Positions 42,401 to 48,814 of a stretch of 64,000 nucleotides of DNA are shown one piece after another. The notes below the pieces were generated by a model that was not told the origin of the DNA, did not search any database, and worked only from the letters and a program-made list of their open reading frames with translations. How positions within the stretch are numbered: position 1 is the stretch's first letter; each line of letters opens with the position of its first letter. The DNA comes from Apostichopus japonicus. Its lineage: Eukaryota; Echinodermata; Holothuroidea; Aspidochirotida; Stichopodidae. Location of the stretch: assembly GCF_037975245.1 (NCBI RefSeq), contig NC_092573.1:26629265-26693264 (forward strand), read 5' to 3'. Position numbers and translations under genes: made by a program.

Positions 42401-44565
42401 AACTTATTTTTTTATGTTGGTCCTTACTTTGAATTGCTATGACCATCAATTATCATACTTTATTAATTGAATTGTCTTTGAAGATTGGGAGGCTAGGAGA
42501 CCTTGACAAGAACCACTTAATAACATTTACCATCTACCGTGTCATGTTAGCATGTCCCAATAGTCAGGATATAATGTCTCCCTTTTCATACTACTTTTAT
42601 TTGTTTAACTTATTCCATTTTAACTTGGGCATGTTGATTGGGATAGTAGCCCCTTGTATGACCGACTGGACTACTTCCCTGCAACATCAAAGTCTCTGAA
42701 AGGTGTCAGCAAATGTCTGAAAACACAAACAATGTTTCCCCTCAACTTTGATTGTGACGTAAATAATTGTAAAATGGCTAAAGCCTTGCCAACAGTAAGT
42801 ATAGCATGCCAAAATTGACATCATCAGTTGGTTTGTATAATTGCCAGTATAAGCCAAAGACAAAGTCCAAATAGCCTAGGCTAGTCCAATGTATTTTGTA
42901 CCATATTTTTGGGAAGGTACTTATCTTTGGCAGAAAAGATACCATGAATTCACTTGTCATCTAGGCTAGTGCCATTTCCTTCTCAAAAAAACATTTACAG
43001 AACCCATTGTAGTTCATAATGGAACTCTCCGTCATTTTCATCCCATCACTACGTGTAGGCCTATCAATAGTATTAGTAGGGTTTCAGTTGTTTTCCGCAT
43101 ACGTTACTTTCCGCTGATCACTTTCCGCTGAAAAAATTCTTCTGCGGAAAACACCTTTTCTTTCACTTACCTGTACACTATATTTTTCCTCCATTTTAGG
43201 ATACCAAATTCAGGATGATTAAAATAACATGAGAAAGTATCAAAGAACGTCGATAAGAATGGTTAGACTGAGTTCATGTTAGAACAGTTAAGCTGCTTAT
43301 AATTTACATGAGGCTTGGGGTGTTTGTAATTAGGGATAACTTAAAGAAGTATGAGGCATAATATATATAGCCCTATATATTCTCACTCTGTACTCTGTTA
43401 TTGTTAATGTAAAAATATCACAAAAGACACCCCTCCCCCCTCTGCCCGCCCCCCCCTAAAGGATGAAACTTAGCGAGACCAAATCGTCACGGCAGTTCAT
43501 CTTTTTTCAACTTCACGCCATATCGAAAACTACAACCAAATAAGGTGGCGCTGTTTAAATAAAATTAAACTTGTGCTCACAGCCTAAGCTAGTGCTTACA
43601 GCCTAAGCTACAACCTTAGCTATCCTAATAATAATCTAGTCTCGAAGCTACATTTTATCCTGCCAGTTAAATCTTATCTTTTCCTTCTTCCTAAATCCTT
43701 CCATGTGCCTAACCATTCCAGTAAGTCATTCTGTTCCTCCCAAAAAAAACGGTACTTTCCGCTGAAAAAAACCTGTTGTTTTCCGCTGACAACTTTGTTT
43801 GCGGAAAACACCGTTTTGTTTCAGCGGAAAGTAACGTGTGCGGAAAATAACGGTACCCTATTAGTAGTAGTGCCTGTATACTATAACCTGTTTCGTTTTA
43901 TGTAGCCTTCTTTCAATCAAACATGTCTTTTAACTTTTTTTCATTCATTTTTGGGGAGATATTAGTCACCATTACTTAAATCATACCTACGAGTTAACCA
44001 GTTTATTGGTTTGGACTTGATATTTAAATATGTTACCCATATGACCACCAGTCAGCACCTTTTGCAGTTCATAATATGGTGAAAAATATTACTATAGGCT
44101 AGTATAGGCTAGGCCTATTTATAGCCAATGCTATTAGGCCTAATCAAGCTGTGTTTTTGTTTTCCTCTGGCCTATCATTTATTGTTTTTTTGGTAAGAAT
44201 AAAGATTTTTCTTCTTTTGGCACTGAGATTTTGACCAATAGATCAATTAACGATTCGCGTTTTCGTGCCCTTGCGTTTCCTTTCCTGCTACGGTAGTGTA
44301 ACGTAGGCCTAGCACTAGCAGCCTAGCTGTGAACACCAAAGCTTCGTTACCATTGGACGTCTTCCGCGAGCTGAAAGGCAACAACTTCAGATATCTCGGA
44401 TACCTGACTAACATCACACGCATTAAGCCGCATATTTTCATCTCTTTGAAATATTGTAAGTAACTTGTGGCTAATTAAGTGCTGACTGTAGGATTTACAA
44501 TTAAGTTTTGGGAGCTTCTTCACCGTTATGCAGGGGGACCGTGTAGCCCCAGCTTCGCGAGCCAT
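3293..44565 (-). CDS. SPG11: Spatacsin (SPG11 orthologue), 24 exons, 3' end outside window
   Basis: Spatacsin is a large cytosolic scaffold that works with spastizin (ZFYVE26) and the AP-5 adaptor on late endosomes and lysosomes, in lysosome reformation from autolysosomes. This is known for the human protein and inferred here. Exons in transcript order: 44565-44351, 40639-40464, 39695-39477, 37218-36510, 35430-35310, 33952-33802, 31618-31170, 30551-30363, 28704-28496, 27446-27223, 26844-26601, 24835-24626, 22788-22682, 19169-19024, 17267-17106, 16007-15947, 15557-15377, 14589-14339, 11415-11307, 7360-7201, 5594-5402, 5122-4997, 4309-4167, 3499-3293. All introns are GT-AG, every phase matches, and the sum is 4962 nt = 1654 codons without a stop. 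Colinear matches to human spatacsin run from about residue 80 onward, for example DPALVFQASLANSRLL against human DPKLIFQASLANAQIL. The N-terminal third (residues about 70-480) corresponds to the predicted beta-propeller-like part; the rest is helical. Human spatacsin has 2443 residues, so roughly 700-800 C-terminal residues should lie left of position 1. Confidence 0.95.
4167..4309 (-). CDS. SPG11: SPG11 exon 23
   Basis: Codes residues 1538-1585. FNALLSHAIASSQPILAVMA aligns with human WHWLLVEAVKQQAPILSVLA. The acceptor is GGTTTCTAG/ATTTGG and the donor TACCAG/GTGCCT. Confidence 0.95.
4561..4681. repeat. 68-bp direct duplication
   Basis: The word AAAATCACTCTCATTGCTTT and the downstream TTTAGTCCACCATCAAAAT occur twice, 68 bp apart. 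This is a simple tandem duplication in the SPG11 intron between exons 22 and 23. Confidence 0.85.
4997..5122 (-). CDS. SPG11: SPG11 exon 22 (acidic linker)
   Basis: Codes residues 1496-1538, a low-complexity acidic segment (SDEEVTSEDQF, DDTDVDNDDAV) with no clear human counterpart. It is supported by splice sites (TCAATAG/ATCAAC and AAAG/GTATCC) and by phases matching exons 21 and 23. It probably forms a disordered, solvent-exposed loop. Confidence 0.82.
5402..5594 (-). CDS. SPG11: SPG11 exon 21
   Basis: Codes residues 1432-1496. ILELLKNFTISALRDHLSSA, then FENM, aligns with human SLIQYFSPVIQDHLRLAFEN. The second half, rich in K, Q and A, is weakly conserved. The acceptor is GTCTCTAG/ATTCTT and the donor CAGACG/GTAAGT. 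Confidence 0.93.
7201..7360 (-). CDS. SPG11: SPG11 exon 20
   Basis: Codes residues 1378-1431. VWSLAVLFCQRHNLPYSTVY matches human QWALVVQFCRLHNMKLSISY, then LKQCAEKNQWLQF against human LRECAKANDWLQF. The acceptor TGATTACAG/TACTTC is chosen by phase with exon 19. Confidence 0.96.
7779..9115 (+). repeat. Copy of dispersed TGACCTCAAATGACC-type element
   Basis: It begins CCAGAAAGCCAGTTGGCTTT and runs through several internal subrepeats of the form gacctctggtgacctactatgacctttga, with spacing words such as 'ACTCAATATGGTGCATCTAC' and 'GAGTTATCATG'. It shares its first 150 bp closely with the copy at 12763, including the GCATCAACCAT and TTCACT words. It lies in the intron between exons 19 and 20. Confidence 0.7.
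11307..11415 (-). CDS. SPG11: SPG11 exon 19
   Basis: Codes residues 1342-1378. IYVLEMLERAISAKVNQQF corresponds to human LLVLLEEGTWNSIQQQEIK. It was found by looking for the piece missing between exons 18 and 20. The phases (2 nt in, 2 nt out) fit both neighbours. The acceptor is CTCTTCAG/TTATGC and the donor GATTG/GTAAGA. Confidence 0.88.
12051..12062. promoter_or_regulatory. DR1-type nuclear receptor motif
   Basis: TGACCTTTGACC, the reverse complement of a direct repeat of AGGTCA-like half sites with one-base spacing. It occurs inside a dispersed-repeat copy. Identical words lie at 2957, 29636 and 35756. Binding is not shown by sequence alone. Confidence 0.4.
12763..13572 (+). repeat. Near-complete dispersed element, about 0.8 kb
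   Basis: It starts AACCAGAAAGCCAGTTAGCT and ends GGCCTCCGGTAACGAATAAA after a CA-rich stretch. The interior holds TGACCTCATGTGGCCCTTGA and GACCTCTGTTGACCCC subrepeats. The two termini contain related words (a CCTTGC/GCAAGG-type motif near each end in sister copies), so it could be a non-autonomous transposon. The superfamily is unknown. Confidence 0.65.
13915..14026. repeat. 58-bp tandem duplication
   Basis: GCAAGGAAATAAAACAGAAA and the following TTCCACCTAA(A/C)AACAGCACTGC occur twice, 58 bp apart. They immediately follow the end motif of a dispersed-repeat copy in the SPG11 intron 18 region. Confidence 0.85.
14339..14589 (-). CDS. SPG11: SPG11 exon 18
   Basis: Codes residues 1258-1342. KPSVTAACVAFAEMLG aligns with human IPSIGAACVCFLELLG, and VRVDVHSAGVIL with human LRVDMKVANIIL. 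A charged helical tail (NTEKRIQDELKNKEEQL) follows. The donor is CTAG/GTAAGC. Confidence 0.96.
15377..15557 (-). CDS. SPG11: SPG11 exon 17
   Basis: Codes residues 1198-1258. MPHFSHADLVKMFAYIESF and GRPSFAFSAFI match human LPHFSSPDLVNKYAIVERL and GRPSFAFGTFL. The acceptor is TGACCAG/AAAGCA and the donor TACAA/GTAAGA. Confidence 0.96.
15947..16007 (-). CDS. SPG11: SPG11 exon 16 (61-nt small exon)
   Basis: Codes residues 1178-1198. TFAWQTSNN aligns with human LFGWQSANT. The acceptor is TTTTATAG/GGAAAC and the donor GGCAG/GTAAGA. Its small size makes it easy to miss, but skipping it breaks the frame between exons 15 and 17. Confidence 0.92.
16297..17036. repeat. Degenerate tandem array of TGACAGTCTACTCTCATG words
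   Basis: About 0.74 kb in the intron between exons 15 and 16 is built from loose copies of GTGACAGTCTACTCTCATG, AATATCAGGGACCTTT and TATGTACAAATA, with irregular spacing of roughly 60-100 bp. Individual copies are well diverged, unlike the nearby 50-bp array, so this array is older. Confidence 0.85.
17106..17267 (-). CDS. SPG11: SPG11 exon 15
   Basis: Codes residues 1124-1177 in 54 whole codons. CLKPYPKLQRAIFPQ matches human ALTPYPKLKTALFPQ, and DITVYQLLK matches human DITIYHLIQ. The acceptor is CCCATAG/GCATTA and the donor CTAAAG/GTAGGA. Confidence 0.96.
17494..17996. repeat. 50-bp minisatellite, 10 near-identical copies
   Basis: The unit, starting GATTGGAAATTAGCATAATC, has an exact 50-bp period and essentially no variation through ten copies. 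It lies in SPG11 intron 14. The identity implies very recent expansion or homogenisation. Confidence 0.98.
19024..19169 (-). CDS. SPG11: SPG11 exon 14
   Basis: Codes residues 1075-1123. DPALVFQASLANSRLL and VALATLLYAPGNITE match human DPKLIFQASLANAQIL and LALATTMYSPGGVSQ. The acceptor TCTGTTTTAG/ACCCAG is strong; the donor is ACTGAG/GTAGGT. Confidence 0.97.
19883..22402. repeat. 98/95-bp minisatellite, about 26 copies
   Basis: The unit starts GGCTAGTAACTCTATAAAGG. Two length classes differ by a 3-bp ATC (AATTATCATCC or AATTATCC). Linked variants (GCTGTAG, GCTTTAG, GCTGTGG; TATGG or TATTG) recur in blocks, suggesting multi-unit duplication. It fills most of SPG11 intron 13. Confidence 0.97.
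22682..22788 (-). CDS. SPG11: SPG11 exon 13
   Basis: Codes residues 1039-1075. VPWLEILLNFRWIGKQAT aligns with human HPWFEFLVQCRQVASNLT. The 107-nt exon lies between the 66-bp array in intron 12 and the 98-bp array in intron 13. Confidence 0.92.
22919..23904. repeat. 66-bp minisatellite, about 15 near-perfect copies
   Basis: The unit, with core GATGACTGCATTGTAGTATA, has period 66 and almost no divergence. Since 66 is a multiple of three, the minus strand keeps a 396-codon frame of a 22-residue repeat (DLSCKEFIITILQCSHQLYT core). It lies in SPG11 intron 12, so the frame is most likely accidental. More diverged related sequence follows to about 24150. Confidence 0.97.
24626..24835 (-). CDS. SPG11: SPG11 exon 12
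   Basis: Codes residues 969-1039. LGIFLSEEISSFNQLLCRLV aligns with human NGVFLASELEDFECFLLRLS, and HLPSVLYIFIEFY with human SLQHLLYVYLDCY. The acceptor is TTCACAG/ACTTGG and the donor TATAG/GTAAGA. Confidence 0.95.
25019..25718. repeat. 140-bp tandem repeat, 5 copies
   Basis: Units start GGAGGCCACAAACTTAGACA at 25019 and then every 140 bp. There are only scattered substitutions. It lies in SPG11 intron 11. Confidence 0.97.
26601..26844 (-). CDS. SPG11: SPG11 exon 11
   Basis: Codes residues 888-969. SAWQFLLAHEDWITLKSWIE aligns with human ALWRYLTARHDWLNIILWIG, and the exon ends LGEMAR against human LDKLAR. The acceptor is TGTCTAG/ATTTAT and the donor GCCAG/GTACAG. Confidence 0.95.
27223..27446 (-). 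CDS. SPG11: SPG11 exon 10
   Basis: Codes residues 813-888. VLFDWIKYWNKTTKDRILL aligns with human VLNWALWWDQLTQESILL. The donor is CAGGG/GTTAGT. A GTATGG a few bases downstream would break phase with exon 11. The acceptor is TATTTTAG/TCTGTG. Confidence 0.9.
27988..28494. repeat. 129-bp tandem repeat, 4 copies, abutting an exon
   Basis: Units start ATGGGAATATTGAGATAATT at 27988, 28117, 28246 and 28363 (the third unit is shortened by 12 bp). The last copy runs up to the donor of SPG11 exon 9, so the first bases of this intron on the minus strand belong to the repeat. Confidence 0.95.
28496..28704 (-). CDS. SPG11: SPG11 exon 9
   Basis: Codes residues 744-813, starting GFDVPSELKKICFFSANSSL, against human GFDVKGQLLKICFYTTNKNI. 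The donor ATGAG/GTATTT lies at the edge of the 129-bp tandem array that fills the first part of the next intron. Confidence 0.95.
29340..30105 (+). repeat. Dispersed TGACCTCAAATGACC element copy
   Basis: At least four internal subrepeats of the family are visible (TTGACCTCAAATGACC, CACCAATTTCAGTAGGGTTC). It ends CACACGCACACTGTAACCAT and GCCTTCGACAAGGAATCAAA. A perfect DR1 word lies at 29636-29647. It lies in SPG11 intron 8. Confidence 0.75.
30035..30323. repeat. 146-bp tandem duplication
   Basis: The end of the dispersed element plus about 100 bp of flank (ATATTCAGGACTTGGCTGTA) is duplicated once in tandem, with a few substitutions. It ends 40 bp before SPG11 exon 8. Confidence 0.9.
30363..30551 (-). 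CDS. SPG11: SPG11 exon 8
   Basis: Codes residues 681-743 in 63 whole codons, phase 0 at both ends. DVIKDAILSQNIPLAQAYLR matches human EVIASAILNNKIPEAQTFFR. The exon ends in FRNM, as in human LKNM, directly before the GFDV of the next exon. Confidence 0.95.
31170..31618 (-). CDS. SPG11: SPG11 exon 7
   Basis: Codes residues 531-680. Conserved helices around LWTALNLLSSTIKENMRDS and HYSWQLLNLTLSHL match human LIPALDLLCSAIRESYSEP and HFSEQLLNLTLSFL. The middle, which has an NTTETKATVLEKEGNG insertion, is less conserved. The acceptor is CTTTCCAG/AGTTCC and the donor AAACAG/GTAACA. Confidence 0.95.
32010..32740 (+). repeat. Diverged dispersed element copy
   Basis: It contains CCTCTGTTGACCTCAAATCA, CTCAAAAGAGCTTTTGACC and TTGACCTCAAATGAC words at roughly 120-150 bp spacing. 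It lies between SPG11 exons 6 and 7. Confidence 0.6.
33802..33952 (-). CDS. SPG11: SPG11 exon 6
   Basis: Codes residues 481-531. HCSIPIHALEVGLRHRQLDT closely matches human RCSIPIHALEAGIENRQLDT, one of the most conserved blocks of the family and the strongest single identification in the gene. The acceptor is TATATTTAG/TTAATG and the donor ACAG/GTCAGT. Confidence 0.95.
35310..35430 (-). CDS. SPG11: SPG11 exon 5
   Basis: Codes residues 440-480. PVEPVQPIAMVSRNKLQLL aligns with human IPVDSSGDQQLCFVLTENG and the strand that follows. The acceptor TTTTCCAG/CTTTAC and donor AATAAG/GTATCA are clean. It is followed in phase by exon 6. Confidence 0.9.
35557..36250 (+). repeat. Dispersed element copy with DR1 word
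   Basis: It begins AACCAGAAAGTCAAATGACT, the family's start motif. Three or more subrepeats follow (TGTTGACCTCAAACAACC, TTTGACCTCCATGAAAAC), with a perfect TGACCTTTGACC at 35756-35767. It lies in SPG11 intron 4. Confidence 0.7.
36510..37218 (-). CDS. SPG11: SPG11 exon 4 (largest exon)
   Basis: Codes residues 204-440, 709 nt. It matches human around KVSQDLDVAVIV (here STDMKTIILTF), followed by a poorly conserved linker and then the SVVIWYKG and EEQDLEFY segment. The acceptor TTTTACAG/CAATATTC is chosen because it completes phase with exon 3 and yields GDISIFNSRYL, aligned with human GWIYIFDVVDGTY. The donor is TATAG/GTTAGT. Confidence 0.9.
38380..38960 (+). repeat. Dispersed element copy, partial
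   Basis: It contains TGACCTCCACTGACCTTTCA and GATGTCAAATGACCTTTGAC, with the usual GGTTAATCCACATACCAAAT word near the end. It lies in SPG11 intron 3. Confidence 0.6.
39477..39695 (-). CDS. SPG11: SPG11 exon 3
   Basis: Codes residues 131-204. The stretch AKVFCMLVLQDGSL and then FLFLLHSTGDI corresponds to human CVILHIIFP and GILFVLSSLGWIYIF, repeated beta-strand-like segments of the N-terminal propeller region. The acceptor is GCTACAG/GC and the donor ATTT/GTATCC (phase 1). Confidence 0.9.
40464..40639 (-). CDS. SPG11: SPG11 exon 2
   Basis: Codes residues 72-131. It contains NAIYILAVTGKDILTLEL, matching human KPKLLALGENYELLIYEF. The acceptor TTTTTAG follows a long pyrimidine tract. A second AG 11 nt downstream (exon start 40628) would put the join to exon 1 out of frame, so 40639 is chosen. 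The donor is GGAG/GTAATC, phase 1. Confidence 0.85.
43079..43858. mobile_element. 780-bp MITE with 8-bp target duplication
   Basis: Imperfect terminal inverted repeats of about 37 bp are present. The left end begins GGGTTTCAGTTGTTTTCCGC; the right end, reverse complemented, begins GGGTACCGTTATTTTCCGCA. Both continue into ACGTTACTTTCCGCTG. The flanks are an exact 8-bp duplication, TATTAGTA (43071-43078 and 43859-43866). Subterminal TTTCCGCTGA words repeat inside. No transposase is encoded. An 8-bp duplication fits hAT- or P-like elements. It lies in SPG11 intron 1. Confidence 0.9.
44351..44565 (-). CDS. SPG11: SPG11 exon 1 (start codon exon)
   Basis: Codes residues 1-72, beginning MAREAGATRSPC. 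The ATG at 44565 is the first in the open frame. The exon ends in CAATG before the donor GTAACG, phase 2, which fits the exon 2 acceptor at 40639. The sequence is not conserved with human, as is usual for the spatacsin N-terminus, so the start rests on the open frame and phase fit. No promoter element is recognised upstream. Confidence 0.65.
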
Positions 44566-44877
44566 TATTACACAGCCGCTCAGTCTCCGAACTTGGTAGG
44601 GAAGGTATCAGTTCACATATATGGAAAGTCATAAGACGTCATCGGCGTATACAGAGAAAATTATTTGACACATATTTGAGGCAAAACAATGTTACAGGAG
44701 TTCTCTCTTTCTGAAAAAAAATTTTCAATTTTGATATAATATTATTCTTACAAAAATTGGATGGATAACAAACAAAAATTTATATTCAGCATCGATTTAT
44801 TATTTTTATGGCAAAGTTAACAAGTTGCAAAAACTTGGAACGCCGAAATATTTGGTACGCCGAAAGGGAATTGTAGG

Positions 44878-45102
44878 ATGTTGTTTACTTCTATGCTGTC
44901 TGTTATCATTTTGTTGTTTACTTCTATGCTGTCTGTTATCATTTTGTTGTCTCTTTTGATGTTGCTGTCTGATTAAATGTTGTTGTCCCCTTCAATGTTG
45001 TTGTCTCCTTCGATGTTGTCGTCTTTTTTTATGCTGTTGTCTCCTTCAAAGTTGTTGTCTACTTTGATGCCGTTGTCTCCTTCGATGTTGTTTTCTCCTG
45101 AA
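44878..45102. repeat. 18-bp and 33-bp short tandem repeats
   Basis: On the minus strand an 18-bp unit (ATCGAAGGAGACAACAAC and variants) recurs about nine times. It is preceded at lower coordinates by a 33-bp unit (core ATAACAGACAGCATAGAAG) present twice. It lies about 310 bp upstream of the SPG11 start codon. Confidence 0.85.
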
Positions 45103-45240
45103 GCCGGTGGCGCTGTTCAGTTTTATAACTTCAAAATACGTATACAAATGTAGGTTGTTTAGATTGTAGGCAATATTAGATCCATAAAGGTAGTCTAGCT
45201 GTACAGGCCCCAAATTATCGGTACGCTATAATTGTTAGAA

Positions 45241-45537
45241 GCAAGGGCGTAGGAACCGGGGGCTGGGGGCGCCAGCTCCCCCAGTGAAAAAAATGGGGGC
45301 GGAAGTAACATTTCGCCCCGCGCACCCGCTCCGCAAGTCAGAAAACCCCTTTTTCATTTCCAAATGAGAAAAAAATATCATTTGGAGCACCAAATTGTAT
45401 CTGAGGCCACCTGGAAATGCAAAAAAAATTCCAAAGGGGGAGGGGACACCCCCTTATACCCCTCCCCAGGCCGGCCATCAGTATTCAGCCCCCCCCTCCC
45501 TCCCAACCCCACTCAAAAGTACCTTCCTACGCCACTG
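45241..45537. mobile_element. hAT-like MITE, about 297 bp
   Basis: It ends CCTTCCTACGCCACTG and begins GCAAGGGCGTAGGAACC, an imperfect terminal inverted repeat built on GGCGTAGGAA. The flanks TGTTAGAA (left) and GGTTAGAA (right) look like an 8-bp target duplication with one mismatch. The interior is rich in C/G homopolymers and has no coding capacity. Confidence 0.8.
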
Positions 45538-46143
45538 GTTAGAAGTTTTCAAAAAGTACTTTCCTGGAAGTCCTTACTCTCCAAATTGTTCTCAGACATT
45601 TTTAAGGAACACGCAAGATGACTGAATGTCTAAGTGAGGAAAATTATTTCTTCGAAGGTTGTAATAAAAATGAAGAATACCTTTAAATAGCGTTCCCTAT
45701 TATAGGAGGCATGCAGCTGTATTTGTTGTTTCATTTTTTCATTTCATTCATTTCGCCTATACATGCAAAAATATAGAATGGTATAAACAGGACACTGGAA
45801 AAATAAGGAAAGTTTATCGAGCTAGCGACGAAAATAAAAACAAAGAAAGAAAGTGAAAAAGTAGGAAAATAATGAAGAAGAAGGAAACCAGTATACCTTA
45901 AGTCAGTGTAAACATGCAAGAGAAACTGTATTTAGCCTGTATAATTTTATATTAAGTGATATCTACTAAGACCCTTCCCAATATGACACCACAAAGACTC
46001 ATGAGGCATGAACAGCAATGGGATAGCAAAGCCCACTATTGCTCACATTCCTTGCAGTTGCACCTAAACTAATATTTATAATAATGTACTAAATACTACT
46101 GGTTATACTAACTAAAGCTATATATTATATACCTAACGTTAGG

Positions 46144-46365
46144 CTAGGTACGTGCCTGTAACTTGACCACATATATCTCTTTTCTTAGGTTGAAAAACTT
46201 TCGTAGGTTCTGCACCGATTTAACAGAGGTTTCCATTATTTCTGATATCGTTTTGTTCGTATAACCTAGCCCTTCAATAAGATGGGCTAGTCGGTCTCTC
46301 TCGGACAATTTGTCTAGTTCTGAAGCACTAAATTCTGTGAATTTGTATACGTATTTTGGCGTCAT
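46144..46365 (-). CDS. Unidentified 73-residue ORF with helix-turn-helix-like pattern
   Basis: A single open frame from ATG to stop. The middle (LSERDRLAHLIEGLGY then TNKTISEIMETSVKSVQNLR) reads like a two-helix DNA-binding fold: an amphipathic helix, then I-S-E-I-M, a turn, and S-V-K-S-V-Q. This is reminiscent of sigma-region-4, LuxR or transposase HTHs. The start context is weak, and no splice partner or neighbouring exon was found. It could be a remnant transposase N-terminus, an exon of an unannotated gene, or chance. Confidence 0.3.
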   Translation of the reverse strand: MTPKYVYKFTEFSASELDKLSERDRLAHLIEGLGYTNKTISEIMETSVKSVQNLRKFFNLRKEIYVVKLQART

Positions 46366-48814
46366 AAAAGTGAGTGTCCCTTTTCTACTAAACTAAACAT
46401 CCACAACTCTAAGAGAACAATTTTTTCCTGACATCAAATCTTCTAGTGGGTCTTAAACCTTCGGACTAGTGGACCCTCGGACTAGTGGACGATTTCGTTG
46501 TGAAATGGGTGGAAAATGTACAATTTCTAAAAGTTTTATTGTTTTAGTTTGTTTTATATCGTCTTTCAGGCCATCTATGATCTCTATAACACAGACCATT
46601 TGTGTCACTCACATTTACTTACTTGACAACGTCAGTTTGTGTGCTATGTGTAGGTTAAAAGAGGTCAATTATTGACTACATGGTTGAACTTGAGTGGATA
46701 TTGTCTTTGCTTAAATGCAAGGAATTATTCCTAGAGGCGAGAGCTGTGGCTTTGTGTATTGTTTCTATTGTGGCTTCTTAGAAAAGTACTCTTTGCTACA
46801 AATCACGAATCTCTCTTCCACAAATAAGGAGCCTCAGGAAAGCTCACAACAATGGCGAATATACCAAAATAACAAAACATAGGTATTATGCTGGTGTATG
46901 TTTGACCACATTTGTAGACTAGTACGGATTTCTGCTGATAGATTGTATTATCATCATCAGTAAATTGCAGACTTGGAGTAAACTTAGCAATGTGAATACC
47001 ATCTTGTGGAATTAAGGGGTCTCATTATGGCAGTGTTCTCAATTTTTCTCTCAGATTAACCCGCATGGGTGAAGAAATGTTACCTCACCCCCCCCCCCCT
47101 CCACATCACACTCTCCAAATGATTCTTTAAAAAAGTACCATATGTTTTTCCAATCACTTTCTCTCACATTATGTGACCGCGAAAATTACCATTCTATCAA
47201 TGTTCATGTTATCTATTAATATCTTAACGACGATACACAAAATAAGATGTTCATCATCGGATATGAAATAACATTGGGATAAAGTGTTTAGTTCAATGAT
47301 TAATGAAACTCTTCACTACTTGATGCTTTTAAACAAGGGTCTTAATATCAGGAATTGGCAGGTTGAAGATGTAAATCACTGCGATGTGTTACGTCCACGC
47401 CGCTACCACATCAGAATATCCCTAACAACGCTGCATGCGCACTGAACGATAGATATGAAGCAAAAATGATAAACACATATAAAGGCTCTGAGCTACAGTA
47501 TAGGGCGCTCAGCCTTGGGATAATTCTCAATTAGGCCAAAGGGAAGGAATGTATGGTCAATTATTATAATTCAGATGCATTGTCTTCTCCAATTGATTTA
47601 GGTCAGTCAGTTGTTGTCATTACCCTATATGCTGTTGTCTAACTACTGGAGAAAGGAGCATGCGGGGGAACATATATAGACAGGTCTTGCTAGCACTGTA
47701 GAAGTGTTATAGGGATCTGCTGCCATTGATAAATATAACTCTAATTTTAGTCCGTAAAAGTATGTTACAATGGTTAGGTAAATCTTTCCACTAAGATATG
47801 AATTTTTAAACATAGCATGTCTCTGACTATAGCCAGCTTGATGTAAGCTATAGCACGAGTGACATATTGCACCAGCAAATTTTTAATTTGTTATTGTCTC
47901 ATTTGTTGTTCAAATTTATGTTATTTGTGAAAGGAAACACTTGGGAAGGAGGGGTAAATTGGAAGGACCAACAAAAGAACTGTCAGTCAAGGGATTAAAT
48001 TTTCGAAAGGGGCTATGAATATCAAAAGTGTATAGAAGATATCACTTAATGAAACAATATCTCCTTCTAAATAACACCTCCCTGATACGTACTCGTCAAT
48101 ATATTGCTGTAAGTTAAAGCAGTATGCTGCACACTTTAATTAAAGCTGCCAAATTTGATGTGCTGCTTGTCTTCCTCTCCATTCGTTACTACAAATTGCT
48201 ATTGTCTGTATTACCTAAAAGGTCCAATTAACCTACAGTACAGGAGTCGTGCCTTGCACGGCTCGAACAGGAATTTCATTCTGACCATGCATGCTGCACA
48301 GGCAGTTTGTCCGTTGAAAGGGTACACTAACCAATCTCGTGGTGCTGCGTCGGCATGTCATTCACTGTATTACTATTAGGCTCGCACAGCACTGATTTTC
48401 AAATTTTCTACATTAGGAAGGCCCTAGAAGGAAAATGTAATGCTTATCGGAAAGACCGATAATTATTCCCTTATCTCATATTCAAATTCAACGGATACGG
48501 AAAATTCCTTTAATATTATGAATTTTACTTTCGATTTCTTGATGGCGTCTGCGGTAAAATATTACTTATCTAATCAGCCAAGGATATGTCTTATGAAAAA
48601 TATGTGAAAAAGAACATAACTTTAAAGATCAGCCGAATTTATACATGCATTTGTTGTTCCTTGCAGAAGGCAGAAGGAATCTGTGCGATGGTATGTGTGT
48701 GTGTGTGTGTATGTATGTACGTGACACTTGCTGTAAATTTAAACGCTCTAACTTCAGAAGGATCACTGGGTTACAGTTCATATTTGGTAAGTTGGTTTCC
48801 CTTAGCTAGGTAGA

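Noticed and set aside
42778-42960. Extra SPG11 exon between exons 1 and 2
   Set aside because: Exon 1 and exon 2 already join in phase using acceptor 40639, and this ORF has no spatacsin similarity.
46144-46365. Bacterial contamination as the source of the HTH-like ORF
   Set aside because: Flanking DNA is continuous with AT-rich host sequence and there are no neighbouring bacterial genes or ribosome binding site.
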